Below are positions 8,240 through 16,294 of a DNA stretch of 16,402 bases, in pieces (the stretch's first letter is position 1; each line of letters starts with the position of its first letter). Origin of the DNA: JBBQKF01 sp038326615 (GTDB taxonomy: Bacteria > Bacillota > Clostridia > Saccharofermentanales > UBA5734); the NCBI GenBank assembly GCA_038326615.1, contig JBBQKF010000070.1, forward strand, positions 1-16,402. The letters are read 5' to 3'. A program made the translations under genes and the position numbers. The notes under the pieces are model-generated. The model saw nothing but the letters and a program-made list of their open reading frames with translations. It ran no database searches and was not told the origin of the DNA.

Positions 8240-10033
8240 ATGATTGATTTTCTCTTAGCATTTAACAAAAGAATGCAAATTGTTGCTGTAGTCGATTCAA
8301 TTGTGAACAGGAAAAACAAAAAAACGGAAATCGAAAGTATTTTCCCGGAAAAGCATTTTGAAAATGTGATATTCTCAGTGCTGGTTTATATAATGGAAAA
8401 AACATTATCAGAAGATAATGAGTGCACAATTTCGTCCATCTCAGGATTCTTAGATAAACTGCTGCCCCAGTATTACGGTATGGACATAACTTATGAGAAA
8501 TCCAATCAAATCGCTGAATATATTATTAAAACAGTTTTGCAAAACGAAGGGCTTCCGATGTTTTTTTCTGTAATGAATTATGAGATAGGCAAGATTGAAG
8601 AAATGCGTGTCAAACTAATCGATGATAAGGTAATAGAGAAAGATAACGTATACACCATCAATTATATACTGACAGACCAAGGATATGATTTTTTGTTCAG
8701 AACTAAAGAAGTTGATTCGGAAATTAATTTCTCTGTTGAAGAGTTCAAACTTAGGGAACTTATAAAACGTAAAAATTACCAAAAGGCATTGCACCAAAGC
8801 AATAATCTCATCCAAATGATCCGTCAAAAGAAGAAGGACATCTTGCAGTTTATGCACAAAGTGAAGGAAAATATATACCAGGTTGATATTGCGAAGTTTG
8901 AAGAGCTTGTCAATAGCACATACGAACTTTTGAGTGAAGAATACCAGGTTTTGACAGAGATAATGGACATGGTGAGACAATCTGAGAAAAGCCTGGTGGA
9001 AGAGTACCAGATGAGTGGAAAGGTATTGGATGATATCAGGAAAGCCCAGAAGGAAATTTCTAAGATAAAAGACAATCTTTCGACAACGTTGTCCGAACAG
9101 CGTGATCTTATTATAAACCGTCAAAGTTTGTCGAAAATTTACGTTGAAACCATTAAAGACTCGTTTACATATACTTTGGAGAAACGATTTGATTTTGAAG
9201 AAGAAATAATTAATCGTCTAGAGAAAGTTACCGATGACTGCATTTCGAATCTTTGGAAGATTACCAACAGCCTTATGCTTCCAAGTTCCTATAAACACTT
9301 GAATCCAGGGATTGTTTATGAACCACAAGGGATGCTTAAATTAGACGAGATAGAAAAAGTCAATGTAATAGTACAAGAGGAAATGGCAGAGGATATAGAA
9401 AAACTAAGAGTCGAAAAAATCAACAAAATATATATTGAAATACTTATCAAGATAATCCAGATAACACTCCAGCATGGTGGAATGATTACGTTCAAAAGTT
9501 TAATAAAACAACTTAAAACCGACGAGGAAGTTTTCGGAGGGATGGTTTTTGAACACCTACTGTTTACCACTGTGCTTAAACTATATGATATAGGTGAAAT
9601 TGATCTGGTAAAATGGCTTGCAAGCGAAGAGGTGGTATTGGAAAATGCGACTGAAGAATTTAGCCTTGAATATTGCTTTTCGAAAATCAAGGGTGTTTCT
9701 CCTAACCTGTTTGGTGTTTCTAAATTAAGGATATTAAAAAAACATGAGGAAAATAACGAGTATAACGAGTATAACGAGTATAACGAGTATAAAGAGTATA
9801 AAGAGTATAAAGAGTATAACGAGTATAAAGAGGATAAAGAGGATAACAAGCAAATAACAACCCAATTCCAATCTGCCGTGGGCAGATTGGAAAACCAAAA
9901 AGAGCAAGACGAAATTGATGAGAATGAAGAGATTTTCGAAGTCATAATATTACATAATGAAGGCGAAGTTAGGATTGAAGAGAAAATATTAGTTACTGAT
10001 TTTGTTATAAAGGTGGAAAGTAAAAATGGATAA
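8240..10033 (+). CDS. jetA: JetA, kleisin-like subunit of Wadjet, with a repeat-expanded tail
   Basis: JetA bridges the two heads of the JetC dimer and carries JetB. The 597-residue protein begins MIDFLLAFNKRMQIVAVVD. It has an N-terminal helical/winged-helix region (about 1-170), a long helical or coiled-coil stretch (about 185-310) and a second helical, winged-helix-like region (about 385-500). This arrangement and the position between jetD and jetB fit the Wadjet JetA family (formerly DUF5716, from memory). Residues 507-536 are ten copies of E-Y-N/K or E-D-K/N, encoded by a 9-nt minisatellite. They are followed by an exact palindrome in the DNA and an acidic C-terminus of about 60 residues. 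The tail looks disordered and probably tolerates length change. The ATG at 8240 has AAAGGA at 8227-8232. The gene overlaps jetB by 8 nt. Confidence 0.85.
   Translation: MIDFLLAFNKRMQIVAVVDSIVNRKNKKTEIESIFPEKHFENVIFSVLVYIMEKTLSEDNECTISSISGFLDKLLPQYYGMDITYEKSNQIAEYIIKTVLQNEGLPMFFSVMNYEIGKIEEMRVKLIDDKVIEKDNVYTINYILTDQGYDFLFRTKEVDSEINFSVEEFKLRELIKRKNYQKALHQSNNLIQMIRQKKKDILQFMHKVKENIYQVDIAKFEELVNSTYELLSEEYQVLTEIMDMVRQSEKSLVEEYQMSGKVLDDIRKAQKEISKIKDNLSTTLSEQRDLIINRQSLSKIYVETIKDSFTYTLEKRFDFEEEIINRLEKVTDDCISNLWKITNSLMLPSSYKHLNPGIVYEPQGMLKLDEIEKVNVIVQEEMAEDIEKLRVEKINKIYIEILIKIIQITLQHGGMITFKSLIKQLKTDEEVFGGMVFEHLLFTTVLKLYDIGEIDLVKWLASEEVVLENATEEFSLEYCFSKIKGVSPNLFGVSKLRILKKHEENNEYNEYNEYNEYKEYKEYKEYNEYKEDKEDNKQITTQFQSAVGRLENQKEQDEIDENEEIFEVIILHNEGEVRIEEKILVTDFVIKVESKNG
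9758..9847 (+). repeat. Ten-copy 9-nt minisatellite inside jetA
   Basis: Ten consecutive 9-nt units run from 9758 to 9847. Most are GAGTATAAC or GAGTATAAA; the last two are GAGGATAAA and GAGGATAAC. The unit is three codons, so copy-number change keeps the reading frame. It encodes E-Y-N/K repeats between the last folded domain and the C-terminal tail of JetA. Confidence 0.97.
9866..9892 (+). repeat. Perfect 12-bp inverted repeat inside jetA
   Basis: TTCCAATCTGCC (9866-9877) and its exact reverse complement (9881-9892) are separated by GTG. The palindrome lies in the coding sequence 18 nt after the minisatellite and is read as QFQSAVGRLEN. Such a perfect arm match is not needed by the protein and suggests a small palindromic element inserted in frame, or a hairpin in the mRNA. 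Confidence 0.93.
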
Positions 10034-10736
10034 GGTTAAAAGAGCACTCCAAATATTCAATTTGCTTATGGAAAACGGACAGATCGACAGAGAAACCGAA
10101 AGCGAGCTATTCGTTGAATACATGAACCCCGATATCTTAGAAATTTTAAATGAATTTGAGGACGAACTGAATTTTAAGATTCTTCGGATTAATAATTCGC
10201 TTTACATGATTCCTGACTACGATAATTATGTACTAGGGTTTAAAAACAAGGATATGCGAGAGTGGATAGGAAGCAGTGCACGCGCTTCGGATGTGTATCT
10301 TTCTTATTATGTAGTTAGCTTTCTCCTTTTTCTTTTTTTCGGTGGCAAAAACAAAAACCCCAAGCAGCGAGAATTCCTGCGAGTATCAACTTTTATCGAC
10401 GAACTCGACAAAAGAATCGCCTCGGTTCTTGACAGTGGAAAAGAGGGAGTTTTGATGGAAGAGAAATACAGCATGAATTTTGTCAAAATCGCACAGAGTT
10501 GGGACAGTAGAAGATCCTATGAAGAAAAGAAGCTGACCACCAAACATGGGTTTGTTCTTCGGGTCTGCAAATTTTTAGAGCAAGAAAAGATGATACGACT
10601 TGTAGAAAATGAAAAGGAAATCAGAACTACAACTAAGCTTGATGACCTTATGGTATATTATTATTTAAATGATAGCAGGGTGAAAGAGATAAATAATATT
10701 TTTGTACCGGGAGGTGACGGAAATGCCGCAAATTAA
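10026..10736 (+). CDS. jetB: JetB, KITE-like subunit of Wadjet
   Basis: JetB is expected to be the small tandem winged-helix (KITE) subunit that binds the kleisin JetA. The 236-residue protein is assigned mainly by position and length: it lies between jetA and jetC and overlaps both. It has an N-terminal helical/winged-helix region, a hydrophobic helix at about 90-108 (YLSYYVVSFLLFLFF) and a C-terminal winged-helix-like part ending in KLDDLMVYYYL. The hydrophobic stretch probably belongs to the folded core; there is no signal peptide or topology pattern for a membrane protein. AGGTGG at 10011-10016 precedes the ATG at 10026, inside the end of jetA, so translation is likely coupled. Sequence motifs alone would not identify this gene; the context makes the call firm. 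Confidence 0.85.
   Translation: MDKVKRALQIFNLLMENGQIDRETESELFVEYMNPDILEILNEFEDELNFKILRINNSLYMIPDYDNYVLGFKNKDMREWIGSSARASDVYLSYYVVSFLLFLFFGGKNKNPKQREFLRVSTFIDELDKRIASVLDSGKEGVLMEEKYSMNFVKIAQSWDSRRSYEEKKLTTKHGFVLRVCKFLEQEKMIRLVENEKEIRTTTKLDDLMVYYYLNDSRVKEINNIFVPGGDGNAAN
10709..10717 (+). promoter_or_regulatory. Ribosome binding site that sets the jetC start
   Basis: GGGAGGTGA lies 5 nt before the ATG at 10723 and is nearly ideal. The frame is open from a TTG at 10702, but reading from there would translate through this site, so 10723 is the start. The site is inside the end of jetB. Confidence 0.85.
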
Positions 10737-13700
10737 TAGAATCCGAATAATAAATTTCTCATATAATAACGACAAAAGGCATATCGTTGATGAACGATTT
10801 GATTTCTATAAAGGCGAAAATGCACTCTTAAGTTTAAAAAACGGTGGTGGAAAAAGCGTCCTTGTACAACTGATTATGCAGCCGATTATTCCGATGGTAA
10901 AGATTCAAGGGCGCAAATTCCAAGATTTTTTCAAAAAAAAGAAAACTCCGACTTTCGCACTTATCGAATGGAAACTTGAAAGTGAGGGTGGATACCTTTT
11001 GACTGGGATTTGCATCGCCAACAGAGAGACGACAACCCGTGATAACCAAGATCAGGAAAATACCATCAAATATTTCACATTTACCGTAAGCTACAATAAA
11101 GGCAATATTTGCGATATTTATAATATTCCTTTTTGCAGGAAGGTCGATTCGAACATTTCAATTTTGTCATTTAAAGATGCAAGTGATTTTTTGCTCGAAA
11201 AGTCAAGGGATAGGGTGTGCGATGTCAAATATTTCGCACAGGACGACAAAATGAGATATAACCAGGAACTTCTTAGCTATAATATTTCGCCGGAGGAATG
11301 GAAAAACGTCATTGCAAGGATTAATAGCGACGAAGGCGGTGTTATTGAAATTTTCGAAAAATGCAAGACATCCCAGCAGTTAATGCGCGAATGGATGATT
11401 AAAACAGTAGAAACTGTTATTTTCAATGATCAAAAAGGCAAGAACAAACTCGAAGAGATGTTAGAAAATCTTATCGACGAGATGATTGAGAATGAGCAGT
11501 ATATTTATGAGAAAATAACGCTTGATGATTTCAAAACTGAGCTTGGCGATATAATTGATAAAATCAATAATCTTATGCAGAATTTTGACAGACAGACTGA
11601 AATAGAAAACAAGCTTATTATGCTGCATAAATATCTTGTCATACAAATTGAAACTCTTAAAGCAAAAATTCAAGACAATAATGAGCTAATAAATGAAAAT
11701 TACAAAAAGAAAGCCTTTATCGACATTGAGGAAAGGTCAAATGACTATTATGTCTTGACGGAAAAGTATGAAATAATCAAAAATGAGCATGAGGAAATCA
11801 AACAGGAATTCGATAATATGAGTTTGCTTATTGACGAAACCTTACATAAAATCAATATTTTAAAAGCTGCGGGATTGTCTATAGAAATCAATGAAATCAG
11901 TGCGGCCCTTGCCTTTATCGAAGAAGAAATTAAGAAATTAAAAGGTGAGGCAATAGACCAGGAGAAAATTAGAAATCTGGAATATACATTAAAATACAAA
12001 TATTCAAAATTAAATGAAGAATCAAACGACAAAATCAATCAAAACGAAATGATGTTAAAAACAATTGAGGAAAGCATCCATAAACTTAAAGAAAAAATAA
12101 CAAAAAGCGAAAGAGAAATAACCGCGTTAAATCACAAAATCAGCTTCCTCGGTGCAAAAACGGAAACTTTTTTAATAGAAGAAAAAAAGCTCAAACAAGA
12201 AATCGGATTTAATCTTAACAGGAATTTGTTCGGAGAAGCTGACCGGAAAGACATCGAAAATGCTAAGAATTCTATTTTAGAAAAAGAAAACTCTTTGCAA
12301 AAGCAAAAAGTAAATTTGCAAAACGAAGTTGACGCCAAGAATGCCAGACAAATTGATTTGCAAAACGAAAACGAAGCATTACAAGAAAAAGAAATTGTGA
12401 ATGCCGGACGTATAAGCCTGAAAGAACAGGAAAAAAAGACGTATTATGAAAGAGAAGAAGAGCTAAGGGTGATTTATTCAAGCTACGATTTTGATTTTAA
12501 CAAAAAACATTCGCACGAAGCGATGAACCAGGAATTTAAAAACCTCGTAGAAAAATATTACCAAAGCCATAATGAATTTAATAGTGATTTACAGAATATT
12601 GATAATACCATATCTTCATTAAAGGATGGGACCTTGCATGTTTCCGAAAAGTTTTCAGTTTATCTTAATGATAATGACATAAATTATGAAACAGGCGAAA
12701 ACTATCTTAGGAAGCGGCAAAAAACGATAAGAGATGAACTTTTGCAGAATCTTCCGCTTCTGCCGTTTTCTTTTATTCTAACTGATGAAGAGATAAAAAA
12801 AGTAAAAAGCAAGTTTGATGGGAAGTATTTTTACAATCTGATACCGATAATTTCTTATGACACTTTGAATGCAAAGTTCCAAAACAACCGATCATTAGTT
12901 GAAATAGGAAATGGAGCAAGCTTGATATGTCTTTATAACCAGAAAATGATAAGCGCAGAAAACATCGATGATTATTTGGGCGAACTTCAAAATCAGAGGG
13001 CAACTCTTGCGCAAAAGGTCAAACACTACAAAAACGCATACGAACAGGCAAAGAAAGATATGGATATAAATTCATCGTTTGTCTTTAGTGCCAGGTATAT
13101 TGGCGAATTAGAAAGCTCCATCGCTTTATTGATTAAAGAAAAAAACGGTATTGTAACTCGAAAAAAAGATATTTCCGACGAAAATATTTCGATTGAAAAG
13201 GAAAAAAAGAATTTTCTAGAATTACTCGAAAAAATAATAGTCGAGATTGTAAAAATTGAATCATATAAATCAAAATTTGCGCAATTCCTCACAGCTAATC
13301 TTCAATATGAAGCTGATGTAAAAGATATTGCAGCGTTAACTTCCCAGCAAACACTTACTACTAATGAAAATAATGAGGCAATGAAAACTCGTGAAACAGA
13401 AATTTCGAAAAAAACTGAGATGACAAACGCAAGAATTTATATGCAATTCGAAAACGTAAAGCATAAAGATGGCTTAGCTAGATACGAAAATGCAAGCGAT
13501 GGCGAATTGCTAGAGGGAGATGTGAAAAACCTTGAATCTATTCTTTCCTCTCTTAAAAACAAGATTGAAGGAGACCTTGCTCGTATTGAAAAAGACAAAG
13601 AGTCAAAACACGCTGAGATTTCCCGCAAATCAAGCGAAATGGGAAGACTTAATATTACACCCGAAGAGTATGATGGAACAATTTACAATGAATTGATTTT

Positions 13701-15135
13701 AAAACAATTTGAAAAGGATTTTGAGGCAAGAACTAAAGAAAAAAAGATTGTTGAAAAGCAAGAAAGAGAGTTAAGTGAAGATAAAGCTATAGCAAAAACC
13801 AATACAGAAAATGCACTTAATGAAGTGTTAAAAATTCCTTCTGAAGTTATACCAAAAGAAGATATCAAACTCAATTTCAAAGCGCGGAGAGATGCGTGCG
13901 ACCAAGGTATTTCTGATATGAAAGCGAAAACGCGGGAATATGAGGGTGAAAACACAATTTACATAAAAGCCTCCGACAAAATCGCAGAAATTGTCGATAC
14001 TACAAAACGTCTTCCTGTAAGTCGTGAGTACGAATCCGATGTGGACATCAAGACTTATTTTGATTTAACACTAGCTAGCTTTTTTAATATAAAAAAATCT
14101 AATTCAGAAGAAGAGAAACATTTCAACATTTTATATAACCGGACAATGAACAAATTCAAGGAAAAGAACACAAACCTTGATAATATTATAAAAGGCCTTG
14201 AATCTTTAAAGGAGCAGGCTGCCTTAAGTCCTGATAATTATTTTTATTTCTACGAGAGAGCAGTAAATCAAAGAGACATGCTATCTGATATGATCAAGAT
14301 TTATGAGATTAGGCTTGCAAACCTTGAAAAAAATAAATATGACATGATAGTCCAAAGTCACCTTCATTCAATGCAACTTTATGAGGAGGTTGCAAAAATA
14401 ACAAAAGATTCAGCGATAAAGCTTTCTGGAAGAACAGCGCCTGTTTCCATGCTTAAAATCGATATGGAAGATCCAAAAGACAAAGAACAAAGTATGGACA
14501 AAATGAAAGCTTACATTGAAACTCGGATACAAGACACTAAAGATGACCTAAAAAAAGAGAAATCGAAGGAAGAAATCAAAAGAAATATTAACAAGTACAT
14601 GTCCAGCTGGGAGCTTTTAAATGTCATATCCAACCTCGACAAACTTGTAGTGCGTGCATATAAAATTGATATAAACGCAAATAACAGCCAGTACAAGACA
14701 TGGGAACAGGTGATGAAAGAAAATTCCGGAGGCGAGAGATTTGTTTCTTTCTTTGCGGTTCTTGCAGCGCTGATGTCATATAGTAGAACATCACAGAAAA
14801 CAGAAGATGAGTATATCAGAAACAAGGACACCAAGGTTCTTTTGATGGATAATCCATTTGGACCCATTTCATCGGAACATCTGTTGAAACCGCTTTTTGA
14901 AATTGCAAAGAAATATCAAACGCAGCTCATTTGTCTTACTGATTTAAAGCAAAATTCGATTCTTAACTGCTTTGATTTGATTTACATGATTAAAATTAGG
15001 ACTAATACATTCGGCACTAATGAATATCTTAAAGTTGAAGAGGAAAAACGTGAGGGCGTAGATATGGAAAACGACGAAAACCTCGAAAAAGCAGTTTTCA
15101 GAGTTGATGATTATACGCAAGTGGAGTTGTTTTAG
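10723..15135 (+). CDS. jetC: JetC, SMC-like ATPase of Wadjet
   Basis: JetC is the motor subunit that extrudes DNA loops with JetA and JetB. The 1470-residue protein has the SMC/MukB-like layout: N-terminal head, coiled coil, hinge, coiled coil, C-terminal head. Walker A is at residues 40-45 (NGGGKS), in the context YKGENALLSLKNGGGKSVLVQL. Coiled coil runs from about 270 to 650, a hinge-like globular part covers about 660-750 (including PLLPFSFILTDEEIKK), and coiled coil resumes to about 1300. The ABC signature is ENSGGERFVSFFA (S1335). Walker B is KVLLMDNPFGPISSEHLLKP, with D1376 followed by Asn rather than the usual catalytic Glu. The switch region follows as QLICLTD. The gene overlaps jetB by 14 nt. 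Its stop is followed immediately by a copy of the dispersed repeat, and no classical terminator is visible. Confidence 0.94.
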   Translation: MPQINRIRIINFSYNNDKRHIVDERFDFYKGENALLSLKNGGGKSVLVQLIMQPIIPMVKIQGRKFQDFFKKKKTPTFALIEWKLESEGGYLLTGICIANRETTTRDNQDQENTIKYFTFTVSYNKGNICDIYNIPFCRKVDSNISILSFKDASDFLLEKSRDRVCDVKYFAQDDKMRYNQELLSYNISPEEWKNVIARINSDEGGVIEIFEKCKTSQQLMREWMIKTVETVIFNDQKGKNKLEEMLENLIDEMIENEQYIYEKITLDDFKTELGDIIDKINNLMQNFDRQTEIENKLIMLHKYLVIQIETLKAKIQDNNELINENYKKKAFIDIEERSNDYYVLTEKYEIIKNEHEEIKQEFDNMSLLIDETLHKINILKAAGLSIEINEISAALAFIEEEIKKLKGEAIDQEKIRNLEYTLKYKYSKLNEESNDKINQNEMMLKTIEESIHKLKEKITKSEREITALNHKISFLGAKTETFLIEEKKLKQEIGFNLNRNLFGEADRKDIENAKNSILEKENSLQKQKVNLQNEVDAKNARQIDLQNENEALQEKEIVNAGRISLKEQEKKTYYEREEELRVIYSSYDFDFNKKHSHEAMNQEFKNLVEKYYQSHNEFNSDLQNIDNTISSLKDGTLHVSEKFSVYLNDNDINYETGENYLRKRQKTIRDELLQNLPLLPFSFILTDEEIKKVKSKFDGKYFYNLIPIISYDTLNAKFQNNRSLVEIGNGASLICLYNQKMISAENIDDYLGELQNQRATLAQKVKHYKNAYEQAKKDMDINSSFVFSARYIGELESSIALLIKEKNGIVTRKKDISDENISIEKEKKNFLELLEKIIVEIVKIESYKSKFAQFLTANLQYEADVKDIAALTSQQTLTTNENNEAMKTRETEISKKTEMTNARIYMQFENVKHKDGLARYENASDGELLEGDVKNLESILSSLKNKIEGDLARIEKDKESKHAEISRKSSEMGRLNITPEEYDGTIYNELILKQFEKDFEARTKEKKIVEKQERELSEDKAIAKTNTENALNEVLKIPSEVIPKEDIKLNFKARRDACDQGISDMKAKTREYEGENTIYIKASDKIAEIVDTTKRLPVSREYESDVDIKTYFDLTLASFFNIKKSNSEEEKHFNILYNRTMNKFKEKNTNLDNIIKGLESLKEQAALSPDNYFYFYERAVNQRDMLSDMIKIYEIRLANLEKNKYDMIVQSHLHSMQLYEEVAKITKDSAIKLSGRTAPVSMLKIDMEDPKDKEQSMDKMKAYIETRIQDTKDDLKKEKSKEEIKRNINKYMSSWELLNVISNLDKLVVRAYKIDINANNSQYKTWEQVMKENSGGERFVSFFAVLAALMSYSRTSQKTEDEYIRNKDTKVLLMDNPFGPISSEHLLKPLFEIAKKYQTQLICLTDLKQNSILNCFDLIYMIKIRTNTFGTNEYLKVEEEKREGVDMENDENLEKAVFRVDDYTQVELF

Positions 15136-15163
15136 ACACAGAGGGAACCGTCCCCGCTGTGTT
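15136..15163 (+). repeat. Single unit of the GGAACCGTCCCC repeat at the end of jetC
   Basis: The unit begins directly after the jetC stop codon (TAG 15133-15135). It has the ACACAG end, the core GGAACCGTCCCC and the CTGTGT end. Its orientation is the same as the two units at 7051-7110, so the Wadjet operon is bracketed by direct repeats about 8 kb apart. It can fold as a short hairpin but is followed by an A run, not a T run, on the coding strand. Confidence 0.92.
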
Positions 15164-15197
15164 CTCAAAAAAACTTTGGCACACATGTTGACACACC

Positions 15198-15226
15198 TTG
15201 TAATGTTATTCAATGATGGTTATAAT
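15198..15226 (+). promoter_or_regulatory. Candidate upstream promoter of the NusG-like gene
   Basis: TTGTAA (15198-15203) and TATAAT (15221-15226) are separated by 17 bp. The -10 box is perfect and the -35 box matches four of six bases. It lies in the roughly 300-bp gap between jetC and the NusG-like gene, which otherwise holds only a repeat unit and a second promoter. Confidence 0.5.
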
Positions 15227-15309
15227 CTTATCTTGTTGAAAAAATTAATGCGCAGTTAAACGTTGTGGCAAAGATATGGCGAATGTATGGCAAAATTTTT
15301 AAATTGCCG

Positions 15310-15338
15310 TTGAAAAATGTGTCGATTATTGCTACAAT
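15310..15338 (+). promoter_or_regulatory. Main candidate promoter of the NusG-like gene
   Basis: TTGAAA (15310-15315), a 17-bp spacer and TACAAT (15333-15338) make a good vegetative promoter. TGC before the -10 box adds an extended -10 motif. Transcription would start near 15345, giving a leader of about 95 nt before the start codon. Confidence 0.65.
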
Positions 15339-15421
15339 ATAGGATATCGTAGTAAAGTGCTAAAACGGTACTGTGTAAGTATTTTATTTGAACGATAACG
15401 GTTGAAGAAATTAATGGAAAC

Positions 15422-15432
15422 AAAGGGTGATT
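15422..15432 (+). promoter_or_regulatory. Ribosome binding site supporting a TTG start
   Basis: AAAGGGTGATT closely matches the anti-Shine-Dalgarno complement and precedes TTG 15439 by about 6-8 nt. The in-frame GTG at 15427 lies inside this site and is therefore an unlikely start. Confidence 0.7.
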
Positions 15433-15438
15433 AAAGTT

Positions 15439-16194
15439 TTGAACAGCTATTGTATATTTTGTAGAACTGGATCTGAACTTAAAGTAGCAAAAACGATTAA
15501 TGCGTTGCATAAAGAATTTACAGCAATCGCACCAAGACGAATTGTCCAAGAGAAGAGAAACACTATTTGGCAGAAGCGTAATCTGGCATTACTACCGGGA
15601 TATGTCTTTTTGTATTTAAATAATGAGACAGAGCCAGGTGAAGACAAAACCTTATATAGAGACACAGAGATAGATAAAGAGCCAGGTGAAGACGAAACCT
15701 TATATAGAGACATAGAGATAGATAAAGAGCTATTTGAAGAGGTAAGAGAAGATAGCGATAATGGCGCAAATGCGGATATCGATGCAGAAATCGAAATTGC
15801 AGAACCTTTTAACGATAACATAATATGGAATGCGCGTAAGTATCAGAAAGTGCGAGTGACGGATATGTTCACCTTACTTAGACAACACGAAGGCGGACAT
15901 AGAGAACTGCTACACGAAGACCACACCTACGCACAATGGATATATAAGAACCACGGAACAATCGCCCCATCTAAAGTTTTTGAAGATGGACAGACAATTA
16001 GGATAATAGATGGCCCATTACTTGACTGTCATGGCAGAATAGTAAAACTTGATAAACACAAACGACGAGCATTAGTTGAATTTGATTTTGGCGGGCAGAA
16101 ACGCATAATCTCACTAGGAATCGAGATTATGAACAGTGATATAAGCGATTATGTTAAAAGACAAGAGACTTACGACAATGTTTCATCAATCTAA
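15439..16194 (+). CDS. Specialised NusG paralogue (LoaP/UpxY-like transcription antiterminator)
   Basis: Such proteins bind RNA polymerase through an NGN domain and promote read-through of particular long operons. The 251-residue product starts LNSYCIFCRTGSE, the first NGN strand and helix, and continues to LLPGYVFLYL. A long acidic insertion follows (about residues 60-120). The fold then resumes with FTLLRQHEGGHRELLHEDHTY and WIYKNHGTIAPSK, a stretch typical of LoaP/UpxY proteins rather than housekeeping NusG. The KOW domain is at about 190-235 (GQTIRIIDGPLLDCHGRIVKL and after). The insertion contains a 16-residue tandem duplication. It is not part of the Wadjet operon, since it has its own promoters. 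LoaP-type genes usually sit just before the operon they control, so the target probably lies beyond 16195. The exact subfamily is uncertain. Confidence 0.85.
   Translation: MNSYCIFCRTGSELKVAKTINALHKEFTAIAPRRIVQEKRNTIWQKRNLALLPGYVFLYLNNETEPGEDKTLYRDTEIDKEPGEDETLYRDIEIDKELFEEVREDSDNGANADIDAEIEIAEPFNDNIIWNARKYQKVRVTDMFTLLRQHEGGHRELLHEDHTYAQWIYKNHGTIAPSKVFEDGQTIRIIDGPLLDCHGRIVKLDKHKRRALVEFDFGGQKRIISLGIEIMNSDISDYVKRQETYDNVSSI
15631..15726 (+). repeat. 48-nt tandem duplication inside the NusG-like gene
   Basis: Copies at 15631-15678 and 15679-15726 are identical at 46 of 48 positions. They encode two 16-residue blocks beginning EPGED and ending DKE-type acidic residues (residues 65-80 and 81-96). 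The duplication is in frame, lies in the non-conserved insertion of the NGN domain, and looks recent because so few differences have accumulated. Confidence 0.95.
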
Positions 16195-16294
16195 GTAAAG
16201 CCTCCGCGCATATTTAGAAAGATAAAGCTACAGCAAGAACAATAGACGAAGGACGAGATTTCGAAAGAGATTTAAGTCCGATGGGTGGAGCATA

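Larger units (their letters stand above)
7130..15135 (+). other. Complete Wadjet (Jet) plasmid-defence operon, order jetD-jetA-jetB-jetC
   Basis: Four same-strand genes with gaps or overlaps of +29, -8 and -14 nt encode all components known for Wadjet: a Toprim nuclease, a kleisin-like protein, a KITE-like protein and an SMC-like ATPase. Wadjet is known to recognise circular DNA by loop extrusion and to cleave it, limiting plasmids. The D-A-B-C order fits my recollection of type II; type I is ABCD. The whole unit lies between copies of the same dispersed repeat (7051-7110 and 15136-15163). Confidence 0.88.

Noticed and set aside
8615..9124. Minus-strand open frame of 169 codons opposite jetA
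   Set aside because: Antisense shadow of an AT-rich coiled-coil coding region, without domain or start signals.
9316..9945. Minus-strand open frame of about 200 codons opposite jetA
   Set aside because: Its Ser/Leu/Tyr repeat is the antisense reading of the 9-nt minisatellite; jetA is strongly supported on the other strand.
10102..10350. JetB as a membrane protein because of its hydrophobic helix
   Set aside because: Single buried-type hydrophobic helix in a protein whose neighbours and family are cytoplasmic DNA-acting subunits.
15188..15226. TTGACA at 15188-15193 as the -35 box for TATAAT at 15221
   Set aside because: The spacing is 27 bp, too long; TTGTAA at 15198 gives 17 bp.
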